Shown in pieces: positions 1 to 9,591 of a stretch of DNA of 64,000 bases. The stretch is from NCBI RefSeq assembly GCF_036346855.1, contig NZ_CP107841.1, positions 5,956,001-6,020,000 of the forward strand. The letters are read 5' to 3'. The DNA is from Streptomyces europaeiscabiei. GTDB lineage: Bacteria; Actinomycetota; Actinomycetes; Streptomycetales; Streptomycetaceae. The position numbers and the translations under genes are program-made. The notes beneath the pieces were generated by a model that made no database searches, was not told the DNA's origin, and was given only the letters and a program-made list of their open reading frames with translations. Position 1 is the first letter of the stretch, and each line of letters begins with the position of its first letter.

Positions 1-885
1 GATCAGGACCGTGAGCGGCCACTGCGGCGAGGGGCCGACGTGCCACATGTTCTTCACGCCCAGCACGTCACGGATGGTCGAGGACCGGCGTCGACGCAGC
101 TCCACCAGCCGCTTGAACAGCGCGTTGGCTTCGTCAAGGTCGTCCCCGCAGAACGCGAACATCCGCTTGACCAGGTCGGCGTAGTCGCCCTCCGAGGCCC
201 GTGACACCTTGCCGTCCGCACCCGCGATCTGCACGGCCGCCGAGGGTGCGAAGTCGCAGACGAACTTGTTGACGGTCGAGGTCTTGCCCGAGCCGGGGGT
301 GCCGGCCACGGTCACGCCGGGCACGTTGGCCAAGGACACGCACACCTTGGCGGCGTACTCGTCCACGCCCAGCTCCCAACGTGTCAGGTCCGTGGGCGGG
401 CGGCCGGTGGGCCGATGCCCGGTCGACGTGGTCAGCGGGTCGGAGCGCACGCCCCGGATCACCACCTTGCCGGGGCCGTCCGGCAGCACGGACACCCGCG
501 TGCACCGCCAGGCATCAGCCAGGAACCGCGCCGCCTTCTGGTACTCCTCCAGCCCGACCTGCGGCAGCGTCCTGGCCCGCACGATCACGCCGAACCGGTC
601 CGGCGTCACCTTGATCCGGGGAGTGAGCACCCGAGGTGCGTGGGCGGGGCCGTCTTTGGCCGCGGTGATCTGCGCGAGCAGGCCCGGGGTCTTATCGGTG
701 ACAGTCAACCCGGCCATCCGCGCGAGCCGTACCCAGCCCCACCGCACCCGGACGGCCTGCCGCATGCTCACCCGCGTGCCCCGGTCGGCACGCGCGTAGC
801 GCACCACCGTCACCAGCAGCCACACACCGATCAGCGCAGTAGCGATCGGCAGCGCGTACGACGCGTATCCCGTGATGGCTTCCAT
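1..885 (-). CDS. FtsK/SpoIIIE-type DNA transfer ATPase (TraB/TraSA-like), C-terminus beyond window
   Basis: Reading inward from the ATG at 885 gives 295 codons, still open at the window edge, so the C-terminal motor is missing. The N-terminus has a hydrophobic segment (about residues 5-30), as expected for a membrane-anchored septal DNA pump. A Walker A motif, VAGTPGSGKTS, lies near residue 194. Proteins of this layout in Streptomyces integrative and conjugative elements move double-stranded DNA between mycelial compartments. Its ATG follows the stop of the upstream 62-codon gene by one base, so the three minus-strand genes from 1425 form one operon. The family assignment rests on the Walker motif and context, because the Walker B and gamma domains are off-window. 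Confidence 0.85.
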   Translation of the reverse strand, partial: MEAITGYASYALPIATALIGVWLLVTVVRYARADRGTRVSMRQAVRVRWGWVRLARMAGLTVTDKTPGLLAQITAAKDGPAHAPRVLTPRIKVTPDRFGVIVRARTLPQVGLEEYQKAARFLADAWRCTRVSVLPDGPGKVVIRGVRSDPLTTSTGHRPTGRPPTDLTRWELGVDEYAAKVCVSLANVPGVTVAGTPGSGKTSTVNKFVCDFAPSAAVQIAGADGKVSRASEGDYADLVKRMFAFCGDDLDEANALFKRLVELRRRRSSTIRDVLGVKNMWHVGPSPQWPLTVLI

Positions 886-886
886 G

Positions 887-1075
887 TCAGGCCCCCTCTT
901 CTCGTATCAGGCGGAGCACGTGGGCCAGGTCCAGGCGGGCGGCGGGCTCCGGGCTCAGGCCGAGCAGATCGAGCACCGCGGCCGAGACGGCGAACGTGGC
1001 CTTGCCCCCGGTCCCCGGCAGGGGTCGGAGCGGGTGCAACTCCCGCTCCGTCGCAGGGTTTTCGAAGCGGATCAC
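887..1075 (-). CDS. Small conserved element protein (62 aa), unknown function
   Basis: A GTG start overlaps the stop of the preceding gene (GTGA), and the gene ends one base before the FtsK-like ATG. It is therefore translationally embedded between them. The 62-residue product has no membrane segment or recognisable domain; its second half (AVLDLLGLSPEPAARLDLAH and onward) looks helical. Longer readings of the same frame would run into the upstream gene and have no better start. I infer an accessory role in element transfer only from its position in the operon. Confidence 0.6.
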   Translation of the reverse strand: MIRFENPATERELHPLRPLPGTGGKATFAVSAAVLDLLGLSPEPAARLDLAHVLRLIREEGA

Positions 1076-1425
1076 TGGGCCGCCTCCACCGTTGCCAGCT
1101 CCAGTCGGGCGGCCCGGTAGGCGACGCCGTCGGAGAGCTGACCGTTGAAGATCCGCGCCCACGGGGTCGCGAACAGCTCGACGGGCCTCACCATCGCGCC
1201 CGGCTTGAGCCCGGCGGCCAGGCCCGTCTCCGGGACTGTGATCTTCAGGACCTCGGCCCGGCCGTCCTCCATGAGCATCGCGGTCACCGTGTACAGCGAC
1301 GCGCCGGTCTCCCGGTCGGTGGCGACCTCCCCGGTCTGCTGGTCCTTGATCTTCAATACCGGCTCGGTGCCCGCGATGCAGACCGCCGACGGCAGCAGGG
1401 CAACACGGATACGGGTCATGGCCAT
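1072..1425 (-). CDS. Conserved hypothetical protein of Streptomyces integrative elements
   Basis: This 117-residue protein starts MAMTRIRVALLP. The ATG at 1425 has a GAGG ribosome-binding sequence about ten bases upstream, which is why I prefer it to the longer reading from 1494. That longer reading would cover the probable promoter and operator. Residues such as LKIKDQQTGEVATD and PGAMVRPVELFATPWAR suggest a small beta-rich domain. It heads the operon that leads to the FtsK-like ATPase and is divergent from the GntR regulator gene at 1603. I recognise it as a type that recurs beside transfer ATPases in actinomycete elements, but its function is unknown. Confidence 0.65.
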   Translation of the reverse strand: MAMTRIRVALLPSAVCIAGTEPVLKIKDQQTGEVATDRETGASLYTVTAMLMEDGRAEVLKITVPETGLAAGLKPGAMVRPVELFATPWARIFNGQLSDGVAYRAARLELATVEAAQ

Positions 1426-1493
1426 GCCATCACATCCTCGTTCGATGGAGCCGCTTGATCGACTCGCCACGAGCATAAGGAGAAGATCGCTCA

Positions 1494-1577
1494 TCTTGCA
1501 AGAGCGATTAGCTTGTGAAGTCGATGAGGTGTAGTGAGCGCCAGGTGGGTAGCACGTGGATGTGCCTGTAGCGCTAC
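1494..1577. promoter_or_regulatory. Divergent promoter/operator region of the GntR regulator
   Basis: Between the divergent starts at 1425 (minus) and 1603 (plus) lie two perfect palindromes, TCTTGCAAGA (1494-1503) and GTAGCGCTAC (1568-1577). The first is followed by a related TTGTGAAG sequence. GntR-type repressors of actinomycete elements usually bind such dyads between their own gene and the transfer operon. Binding by the neighbouring regulator is inferred. Confidence 0.45.
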
Positions 1578-1602
1578 GGGCTGCTGGCGATACCGTGGGG
1601 GC

Positions 1603-2472
1603 ATGACCCTGCCCTTGGACGAGGACTCCCGGCCGCCGTATCTCCAGGCCGCCGAAGCTCTACGGGACGCGATCCTGAACGGCGAATTCCGCCCCGGTGA
1701 GCGCCTGCCCTCGGCCAACGTGCTGGGGGAGAGGTTCGGTGTCTCCAGCTCCACTGTCCAAAACGCTCTGCGGGTCCTCAAGCAGGAAGGGCTGGTCCAT
1801 TCCCAGCTAGGCCGGGGCAGCTTTGTCAGCATGTCCGCGATCGGAAGCGCCGAGCCGACCGACAGTGAGTACGACGAGGCTGAAACCGGAGAGCCGGACG
1901 GGCCGGTCGATGCCATCCGTAACGAAGACGGCCGGCCGCCGTACGTTCAGGTGGCCGACGCCCTCCACCGAGAGATCGTGGAAGGCGTCTACCCTCCCGG
2001 TTCGCAGCTGCCCCCGGCCCGCGAGATCCAAGAGCGGTTCCAAGTCGCCAACTCCACCGCCCAGAACGCCTACCGCAGACTCAAGCAGGCAGGACTGGTG
2101 TATGCGGTCAAGGGACGCGGCGTCTTCGTGCGCCAAGAGCCGGAGCCGGGCAAGTACCACGGGCCGATCACGAACTACCTGCTGAGGGAGGAGATCGACC
2201 GAGAGGTCCGCGCAGCCGCCACCGAGTTCGCCGACCTCAGCGATGACGAGCTGTTGGAACGAGAAGCGGAGCTGGACCAGCGATGGGTCACGGTCCGTGA
2301 GGAGCACCAGCGGCTCTTCAACGAGCGCCGGAAAGTCAAACGCGAGAAGAGCCGACGAGGCCTGTTCCTGCCGCCCCTCCATGACGACGACGCCGAGCCG
2401 GACATGTCGCCGAGCGAGAAGCTGAACACCGCACTGGCCGAATCGAAGAAGCGTCGGCAGCAGCGCCCCTGA
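1603..2472 (+). CDS. GntR-family regulator with two winged-helix domains
   Basis: This 289-residue protein carries two GntR winged helices in tandem. The first covers about residues 8-75 (PPYLQAAEALRDAILNGEF, then GVSSSTVQNALRVLKQEG). The second covers about residues 107-175 (PPYVQVADALHREIVEGVY, then VANSTAQNAYRRLKQAGL). A charged, helical C-terminal third follows, with an acidic/basic stretch near residues 205-265 that could be a coiled coil. The ATG at 1603 follows a GGGGG stretch; upstream in-frame codons cross the operator. GntR repressors of Streptomyces plasmids and integrative elements (KorSA type) control transfer genes. Two DNA-binding domains in one chain, and no ligand domain, could let a monomer bridge both half-sites. 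Confidence 0.8.
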   Translation: MTLPLDEDSRPPYLQAAEALRDAILNGEFRPGERLPSANVLGERFGVSSSTVQNALRVLKQEGLVHSQLGRGSFVSMSAIGSAEPTDSEYDEAETGEPDGPVDAIRNEDGRPPYVQVADALHREIVEGVYPPGSQLPPAREIQERFQVANSTAQNAYRRLKQAGLVYAVKGRGVFVRQEPEPGKYHGPITNYLLREEIDREVRAAATEFADLSDDELLEREAELDQRWVTVREEHQRLFNERRKVKREKSRRGLFLPPLHDDDAEPDMSPSEKLNTALAESKKRRQQRP

Positions 2473-2487
2473 CCGCCACTCTGACAG

Positions 2488-2500
2488 CGCGGACACTGGG
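2488..2500 (+). repeat. Left target-site duplication of the IS481-family element
   Basis: CGCGGACACTGGG stands immediately left of the element and is repeated exactly at 4528-4540, immediately right of it. A 13-bp duplication lies within the range reported for IS481-family insertions. Confidence 0.8.
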
Positions 2501-2558
2501 TTGTCTAGTCCCAGGTGATGTTTGACGTTCTGGTCCCAGATGATGCTTGACGGTGGGC

Positions 2559-4418
<1,860 letters not shown>

Positions 4419-4527
4419 TCCCGGCCTCCCGCCACACGCCACAACAACGTGCACAGAAAAGCCGATCACGGCCACCGTCAACCATCAGCTGGGATCGAAG
4501 TGTCAAGCATCTCCCGGGACCGGACAA

Positions 4528-4540
4528 CGCGGACACTGGG
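4528..4540 (+). repeat. Right target-site duplication of the IS481-family element
   Basis: An exact copy of the 13-bp CGCGGACACTGGG at 2488-2500. It begins directly after the ACAA end of the element. Confidence 0.8.
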
Positions 4541-4701
4541 TGAGCTGTTCAGAGTTTCTTTACTTGATCAAGGCGGTCCGCTGACGCGGCCCGCGCGCGC
4601 TCCGGCCCTGCGGGGCCGCCGCCCGCTCCTGTCTCCGCCCCGCTGACGACGGCCCCGCCGGTCCGGGCGCGCAACAGCCAGCACAGCGAACCATCCTGGG
4701 G

Positions 4702-4740
4702 CCCTGCCCCAGACCCCGGCCCTCTCTCTGAGGGGCAGGG
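4702..4740. terminator. Stem-loop, possible terminator
   Basis: CCCTGCCCC (4702-4710) pairs perfectly with GGGGCAGGG (4732-4740) around a 21-base loop. There is no T tract. It lies in the 540-bp stretch between the IS and the XRE gene, in which I see no coding frame. Confidence 0.35.
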
Positions 4741-4786
4741 GGTCGACTTGCGGGTGCGGCTTCGTCGTTGTGTGGGGTCGGGGTCG

Positions 4787-4942
4787 CGGGAGGGGGTCCC
4801 TCGCCGACCGATCACCGGGGGCGTACCAGGAACCCCCGGGGGCCGCCAAGGCCGAGCGCATGCGTCACGGTGTGAGCCTTGGCGGCCCCCGGGGAACCCT
4901 GGCACGGCGAAGCTGCTCGACCGACGAGGGACCCCCTCCCGC
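4787..4942. repeat. Long imperfect inverted repeat upstream of the XRE regulator
   Basis: The outer arms at about 4787-4811 (GCGGGAGGGGGTCCCTCG and onward) and 4918-4942 are almost perfectly complementary. The inner arms 4827-4852 (ending GGGGGCCGCCAAGGC) and 4876-4902 pair at about 24 of 27 positions. Folded, the roughly 156-bp stretch would form one long hairpin. It carries no recognisable coding frame and sits 130 bp upstream of the XRE gene start. It may be a miniature inverted-repeat element, a replication-related structure or a regulatory structure. Confidence 0.65.
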
Positions 4943-5070
4943 TCAGGCCCCGATTCTGCCGGTGCTCCGGCTCGCCACGTGGTGGGGCACTCCTGTGGGT
5001 GGGTGTCTGCCGGATCGTCCCCGGCTGATGTGCCGGCCGGGCGTACCGTGGAGTGGGAGGTGGTGAGTTG

Positions 5071-6318
5071 ATGATTACGGAGCTGGCCGACAACGTCCGC
5101 AAGTACCGGCGTCGCGCGGGGATGAGCCAGGAGGAACTGGCTCACGCCGCAGGCGTATCGCCGGGCACGGTACGCAAGGCCGAGCAGGGCGGCACTCTCC
5201 GCATGGAGACCCTGCACACGCTCGCCCGAGCCCTGGGGGTGACGACGGCAGCCTTGATGGCGTCCGATGCCCCGGAGCCCGTCGGGCGGACCGAGGAGCC
5301 GAACCGCGTCAACCTGATTCAGCTCCGCGCCGCCCTCACCCCAGCCGTCGGACTCGTGGACCAGGACGCCGAAGCCGTGGCCGAGGAACCGAACCTGCGC
5401 ACCTTCCGGCGGACGCTGCAAGACGCACGGGTGCTGTACTTCTCCGACAGCTACAAGAGCGTCGCGGCCCAACTGCCGGTCCTGCTGCGTGATGCCGCAC
5501 AAGCCGTCGCCTACTACGACAGCGGGGACGAGCACCGGCAGGCTCTGCTGGCCCGTGCCGAGGCGCTGCGTCTGGCCGGCACCTATCTCACCCAGGTACG
5601 GCAGTACGACATCGCGTACGCCGCCGTGCGCGGCGCCATCATGGATGCCCGTCAGGCCGGAGACATGCTTGCGGCGGGCTCCGGTGTCGGCTGCATGTGC
5701 TGGTTGCTGGTGCGGCAGGGCCGCTTGGACGAGGCGGAACAGGTCGCCGCCCAGAGCATGGATGCGGTGGAGCCGAAGATCACCGGGGCCGAGCCGGACC
5801 ACTACGCGGTGTGGGGCGGCCTGGCGATGGAGGCCGCCGCCGCAGCCGCGAGGAACAACCGTCCCGACGAGGCGAAGGCGTACCGTCAAGCCGCCCGGGT
5901 CGCGGCAACCGCGGTCGGGACGGCACATCGCAACGTCTCCCGGCACTGGTCCGTCTTCGGGCCGGTCACCGTCGCTGTCAAGGCACTCGAAGACTCGCTG
6001 GTCATCGGCGACGCCCGCGCGGTAGTGCGCAAGGCGGGCGAGCAGGAGGAGTTGTCGCCCAAGGCATGGAAGCGCTTGGGCAGGCCCAGCACCAACGACG
6101 GGAACCGCTTCACCCTCGATGTGGCGCGCGCCCACACCCGGACCGGCGACCTGTCCGCCGCCATGGAGGAGTTGACCCGCGCCAGGGAAGCCGCCCCGCA
6201 GTGGCTGCGGCACCAGAACGGGGCCGCCGAGACCATGCAGGAGATCCTCGGCAAACGCAAGCGCACCCTCACCACGGAGATGCGCGAAATGGCCGACTAC
6301 CTGGGCGTTGTCGGGTAG
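5071..6318 (+). CDS. XRE-family HTH regulator with C-terminal TPR-like region
   Basis: This 415-residue protein has an N-terminal Cro/C1-type helix-turn-helix (residues about 8-65: RKYRRRAGMSQEELAHAAGV, then TVRKAEQGG). A long alpha-helical sensor region follows, whose paired helices (LARAEALRLAGTYLTQVRQY, LVRQGRLDEAEQVAAQSM) resemble tetratricopeptide repeats. This architecture is very common in Streptomyces accessory regions, where it typically controls adjacent small genes. The ATG at 5071 has GGGAGG ten bases upstream; a TTG at 5068 is a possible alternative. The gene is followed at once by two overlapping hairpins and then two small genes on the same strand, which it may regulate. The ligand is unknown. 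Confidence 0.8.
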   Translation: MITELADNVRKYRRRAGMSQEELAHAAGVSPGTVRKAEQGGTLRMETLHTLARALGVTTAALMASDAPEPVGRTEEPNRVNLIQLRAALTPAVGLVDQDAEAVAEEPNLRTFRRTLQDARVLYFSDSYKSVAAQLPVLLRDAAQAVAYYDSGDEHRQALLARAEALRLAGTYLTQVRQYDIAYAAVRGAIMDARQAGDMLAAGSGVGCMCWLLVRQGRLDEAEQVAAQSMDAVEPKITGAEPDHYAVWGGLAMEAAAAAARNNRPDEAKAYRQAARVAATAVGTAHRNVSRHWSVFGPVTVAVKALEDSLVIGDARAVVRKAGEQEELSPKAWKRLGRPSTNDGNRFTLDVARAHTRTGDLSAAMEELTRAREAAPQWLRHQNGAAETMQEILGKRKRTLTTEMREMADYLGVVG

Positions 6319-6364
6319 CTGCCACGCAGCGTGGCAGTTCGCGAACCAAGAGTCGCGAACTGCC
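6319..6364 (+). promoter_or_regulatory. Two mutually exclusive stem-loops after the XRE gene
   Basis: CTGCCACGC/A/GCGTGGCAG (6319-6337) is a perfect 9-bp stem. GGCAGTTCGCGA (6333-6344) also pairs perfectly with TCGCGAACTGCC (6353-6364). The GGCAG at 6333-6337 belongs to both, so only one can form. As DNA these are two overlapping dyads; as RNA they could act as terminator and alternative structure. They begin directly after the stop codon. Confidence 0.5.
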
Positions 6365-6445
6365 GTGACGCTCACCTGGGGTGACGATTAGTCAGTGCCT
6401 ACGGTCGGTGTGTCCACCATCAGTGACCCAGGCCGGGGGTGCCCA

Positions 6446-6820
6446 GTGAGCCAGCCCAGGAGCGATGCCGACCGCATGCGTCGCAGAGACCTGTACGACG
6501 CCGCGTCGGGTGGGAGAGGCCCCCGCTTACTGCCGTGGACCAGCCCGGAGGGGAAACCCTGCTACCTGAGCACCGACGGCCGGGGCTACCTCTCCACCCT
6601 CGCCGACAGTATCGAGACGGTACAGCTCAGCATGGGCCAGGAGCTGCTGGAGCACGCCCGAGAAGCCACGGCTCCCGGAGTGCCAACTTTATCGGCCACC
6701 GAATACCGTTGGCTGGCCTGCCGGTTGACCGAGGCCCTGGCGGACGCGCTCCGAGTAGCCGACTCGCGCGGGCAGCGCCTCCCGGACCCGGAAGAGGAAG
6801 AGGTGGACGAGGGTGCCTGA
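6446..6820 (+). CDS. Small hypothetical protein (124 aa), possible XRE-regulated partner
   Basis: I read it from GTG 6446 (MSQPRSDADRMRRRDLYDA), just downstream of a GGGGGT stretch; a longer reading from ATG 6395 would take in the promoter region. No domain is recognised. The centre (LADSIETVQLSMGQELLEHA, then TLSATEYRWLACRLTEALADALRVAD) is helical and the C-terminus is acidic. It overlaps the next gene by eight bases. Together with the XRE gene upstream and the DUF7848-type gene downstream it matches a trio that I have seen repeatedly in Streptomyces genomes, usually annotated hypothetical. Confidence 0.6.
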   Translation: MSQPRSDADRMRRRDLYDAASGGRGPRLLPWTSPEGKPCYLSTDGRGYLSTLADSIETVQLSMGQELLEHAREATAPGVPTLSATEYRWLACRLTEALADALRVADSRGQRLPDPEEEEVDEGA

Positions 6821-7100
6821 CTCTGCGGACACCAACGCACCGGTCCGCGACGCCGCACGGGGGCGCTACCGCTTCCGCGAGTACCACGTGACCACCGTCC
6901 CCGACCCCCTGGCACTGCCGGCCTTCACGGCGGTCTGCGTCACCGGCGAGGAAAGCAACTGCGGTGCCACATCCGGCACCCTGCACACCCCGGACGAGCT
7001 GACGCATTGGATCGCCGGACACTGCGCCCAGACCGGCCACCAGCACTACGAGCAGACCGTCCGAGCCATACTCCGCGCCGAGCCCGGCGCGTGGCAGTAA
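6813..7100 (+). CDS. DUF7848-type small protein
   Basis: This 95-residue protein starts at GTG 6813, inside the end of the preceding gene, which implies translational coupling. The pattern FTAVCVTGEESNCGATSGT, then W, then GHCAQTGHQHYEQT matches the small Streptomyces family I know as DUF7848. The paired Cys and His residues could bind a metal. Its function is unknown. It is the last gene of the XRE-associated cluster; the following 180 bp hold no gene that I can support. Confidence 0.65.
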   Translation: MPDSADTNAPVRDAARGRYRFREYHVTTVPDPLALPAFTAVCVTGEESNCGATSGTLHTPDELTHWIAGHCAQTGHQHYEQTVRAILRAEPGAWQ

Positions 7101-7269
7101 AGTCCCCGTGCGCCGACACTCCGCCAGCGGCAGCGCCACCGTGCGCCCCGCGCTCCTGACGGCAGTAGCGACGGCAACACCCACGGATTCCCTCGCACAA
7201 CCACGGACACCAGCGGTACCCGAAACCACCGCTGATCTGCGAATACGCAGATAGAGAGGGGTCGCGTAG

Positions 7270-7614
7270 CACACGTACTATGTGCTGGCGGGGAATACCC
7301 CGGTACTCGTTCACAATTCCGATGGTTGCCCGACGTTCTCAACAACTCACGAGCGAGCTGGCGATCTCGGTGACATGTACACCGAGGGGCAATCGACTCG
7401 GGATCCAGCGTCACAGTGGTATCACGAGGAATTGAGCAACGAGGACCTTCTGGATGGGATCAACAACGCCGCTGAGGGAGACGGGATTCTTGTCTCGCGT
7501 GGCGGCACGATTCTTGGAGGTCATCACCGCTGGGACGAACTCCAGACAAGAATTAACGATGGACGCATCGACGCAGACACGCCCATACGTATTGACGTAT
7601 TCGAAGGAGAGTAG
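7270..7614 (+). pseudogene. Orphan Rhs toxin tip with ParB-like C-terminal domain
   Basis: The frame opens directly after a TAG with HTYYVLAGNTPVLVHNS, the conserved junction that normally joins the intein-like or RHS body of a polymorphic toxin to its variable tip. Nothing of the body is left upstream. The tip has ILVSRGGTILGGHHRWDEL, which resembles the GxxR-type core of ParB-like toxin domains. A GTG at 7282 could still start a 110-residue protein, so the tip may be expressed alone without its delivery body. An immunity-like gene follows eight bases later. The toxin class is inferred from the GGHHRWDEL motif only. Confidence 0.6.
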
Positions 7615-7621
7615 TGTTCTG

Positions 7622-8011
7622 ATGCCTATGATCCATTCGACTGACCCTGACTTCCGGGTCTGTCAGATCAGTTTCAATACCCTCCTCGAGATCCAGTCGG
7701 AAGCGGAGGATCGAGGCTGGGCGACTCGGTGGTCCTCTCTGGACGCGGTTCGCAGTCAGGTCAAAGAGGAAGCAGTTGTCCTCCAATCGCTGATGCGCGA
7801 AGAGCGAGGAGGGGCTTTGCGGGCATACCGATGCCTCGTGTTGTTCTCGACTGTAGATGGCAGGGAGGCGGGCGGTATCGCTACGCTCGACCTCACTCCG
7901 GAGAGATTCGAATCGCTGGATCGTCTCGATCGAGACCCTGCCGTCCGAAAGGCACTTGTCCGGATCTTCTCCCTCGCGAGCGGAGGAATTTCGATGGTCT
8001 CGAAGAATTAG
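7622..8011 (+). CDS. Candidate immunity protein for the adjacent ParB-like toxin tip
   Basis: This 129-residue protein starts at ATG 7622, with GAAGGAG about twelve bases upstream; ATG 7628 is an alternative. It begins seven bases after the toxin-tip stop, the normal position for a cognate immunity gene. No family is recognised. The sequence (FNTLLEIQSEAEDRGWATRW, then GGIATLDLTPERFESLDRL) suggests a small cytoplasmic alpha/beta protein, with no signal peptide or membrane segment. Its function is inferred from position. Its base composition is lower in GC than the element genes to the left, which fits a transferred toxin/immunity cassette. Confidence 0.6.
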   Translation: MPMIHSTDPDFRVCQISFNTLLEIQSEAEDRGWATRWSSLDAVRSQVKEEAVVLQSLMREERGGALRAYRCLVLFSTVDGREAGGIATLDLTPERFESLDRLDRDPAVRKALVRIFSLASGGISMVSKN

Positions 8012-8159
8012 CGAGATGTGTCAAGCCAAGAATCGAGGGAGTTACTGCAGATTAGGTCGGCGAACTCCCTACCCCTACAAATGAAACGCCTACCTCTGGT
8101 ACGAGGAGTAACCGCCCAGTGCGGCAGAATACCTAGTCGATAACGTCCCAGCGATAACT

Positions 8160-8200
8160 CCAAGGGCCCCTTCGGAATGATGCTCCGGTGGGGTCCTTGG
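8160..8200 (+). terminator. Terminator-like hairpin
   Basis: CCAAGGGCCCC at the left pairs with GGGGTCCTTGG at the right, with a further TCCGG/CCGGA-like inner pairing. It lies between two immunity-type genes and has no strong T tract. Confidence 0.55.
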
Positions 8201-8261
8201 CTATCTGACGGACGACTTGTTTCCTTCTGGTACGACGATGCCCACTAGGCGAGAGGAGCAT

Positions 8262-8591
8262 GTGATTCTCAGTTTCATGGACGCCTACACTCTTTGGCGT
8301 AGCCTTCCGTTCCCTCGGAGTGGATCGAGTAGCGACCTGATTCTGGCGCGCAGCGATCTAGCGGAAGCCGACGAGTATGTGACGACGGTGATCCGCTACG
8401 TGGAACGCGGTGTCTTCAAGACAGCGCCGGTCGACGTCCTTGCGATGCTTCAAGAGCTGATGCAGCGAATCGACCGGATCAGTGAGACGACATCGGACGA
8501 CGACCGGGCCATCGCCCGTTCACAGCACGCGTATGCGGCGCTACTGAGCCTCGTCTACCGGCAGTTTCTCGAGGTAGGGCGTTCGGGTTGA
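8262..8591 (+). CDS. Small hypothetical protein in the immunity array
   Basis: I read about 109 residues from GTG 8262, behind GAGAGGAG; ATG 8238 and ATG 8277 are alternatives and the start is uncertain. The product is helical and soluble (LARSDLAEADEYVTTVIRYV, then AMLQELMQRIDRISETTSDD), with no known domain. It lies between two strong terminators in a run of small cassettes after the orphan Rhs tip. I infer an immunity-like or toxin-array gene. It could equally be a stand-alone hypothetical. Confidence 0.5.
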   Translation: MILSFMDAYTLWRSLPFPRSGSSSDLILARSDLAEADEYVTTVIRYVERGVFKTAPVDVLAMLQELMQRIDRISETTSDDDRAIARSQHAYAALLSLVYRQFLEVGRSG

Positions 8592-8593
8592 CA

Positions 8594-8635
8594 GGGTTGA
8601 GGGCCCGCCGGGCTGTCCCGGCGGGCCCTCAACCC
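8594..8635 (+). terminator. Strong intrinsic-type terminator hairpin
   Basis: GGGTTGAGGGCCCGCCGGG (8594-8612) is perfectly complementary to 8617-8635 across a CTGT loop, giving a 19-bp stem. It follows the stop at 8591 by two bases. Confidence 0.85.
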
Positions 8636-8691
8636 TTCAGTGCGGGGAATTCTTGCGGCGCAATCACCAGCAGCGCTACGAAAGGCCGCAG

Positions 8692-9110
8692 ATGGCGATG
8701 AAGCCGCCATCTGCGGCGTCGAACGCCCCTTGGGGATCATCACCGTTTGGCCCAGTCGCCGAGCTCAGAGGAATCGTGCAGGACATTCGAGACGCCGCCG
8801 AGGAATCGTGCGGAGTCGAGTCCGTCGAGCGGGATCTCGATATCTTGAAGTCGAATCCCGGCTCCAGGGATGCATTCGAGGAAGTGCTCGTCTCGGTGAT
8901 CGATTCGCTGGGGGACGGTGCCGTCGAGCTGATCTCATTCTGCATGCATGAACTGAGATGGCAGGCAGTTAAGGAGGCGGTCACAGCGAGGATTTTCGAC
9001 CCCCGGCGGAATGTCAGCGACCTCGCCTCTAAGAAGCCATGTTGGACGCCTTCTCCGACTCATGGCGAGATCGTGATCTCTACGCGAGATTCGATCGGCA
9101 GGACGGATGA
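8692..9110 (+). pseudogene. Frameshifted immunity-like gene
   Basis: From ATG 8692 (AAAGG seven bases upstream) the frame runs through a plausible helical protein (FGPVAELRGIVQDIRDAAEE, then DAFEEVLVSVIDSLGDGAVE). Near 9033 (GCCTCTAAGAAGCC) the sense of the sequence passes to another frame. There it reads AMLDAFSDSWRDRDLYARFD and stops at 9108-9110 next to a terminator. Adding one base would restore a single gene. Without it the frame ends in nonsense at 9123. The ending and position resemble the other small immunity-type genes here. Confidence 0.5.
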
Positions 9111-9127
9111 CGCACAGTTGTGAGCGT

Positions 9128-9157
9128 GCAGCCCCATCGGGTGACCGATGGGGCTGC
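9128..9157 (+). terminator. Terminator hairpin
   Basis: GCAGCCCCATCGG (9128-9140) pairs perfectly with CCGATGGGGCTGC (9145-9157) around GTGA. It closes the immunity-type gene array. Confidence 0.8.
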
Positions 9158-9591
9158 GGTCTTCTCCGCGGAAAGGTGATGCACGTGAGGTGTGTCGTAC
9201 CGTTCCGCTCAGCCCTGCAACACCGGAAACCCCCGAGGTGTCACGGCCGGCAGCGCCAATGTCACCATGCAGGGGTCGTGCGCCCAGGTAGACGCGTAGG
9301 GGTACTGGCATAAGGGCGACTTCCTGCTGTCCTGCGTGATGTTTTCCTTGCGGCTGGTACCTTCGCACGACGACGATGCTGTTTCGGCGACGCCGACAGG
9401 AGGCTCTGTGGGAGGCCGACAATCCGGGTGACCGGTTCCTTGCTACCTTCGGCATCTGTCTCGGTGGCCAGTCGGTGGCCGGACGCCTTTGGACGGCGTA
9501 ATACGAGGTAGCACAGGCCAACCAGCCGCACATGTTCTGATCAGGCAGAACGTCACTGGGCAGTACGACCGGGCACCACGCAACACGATCC

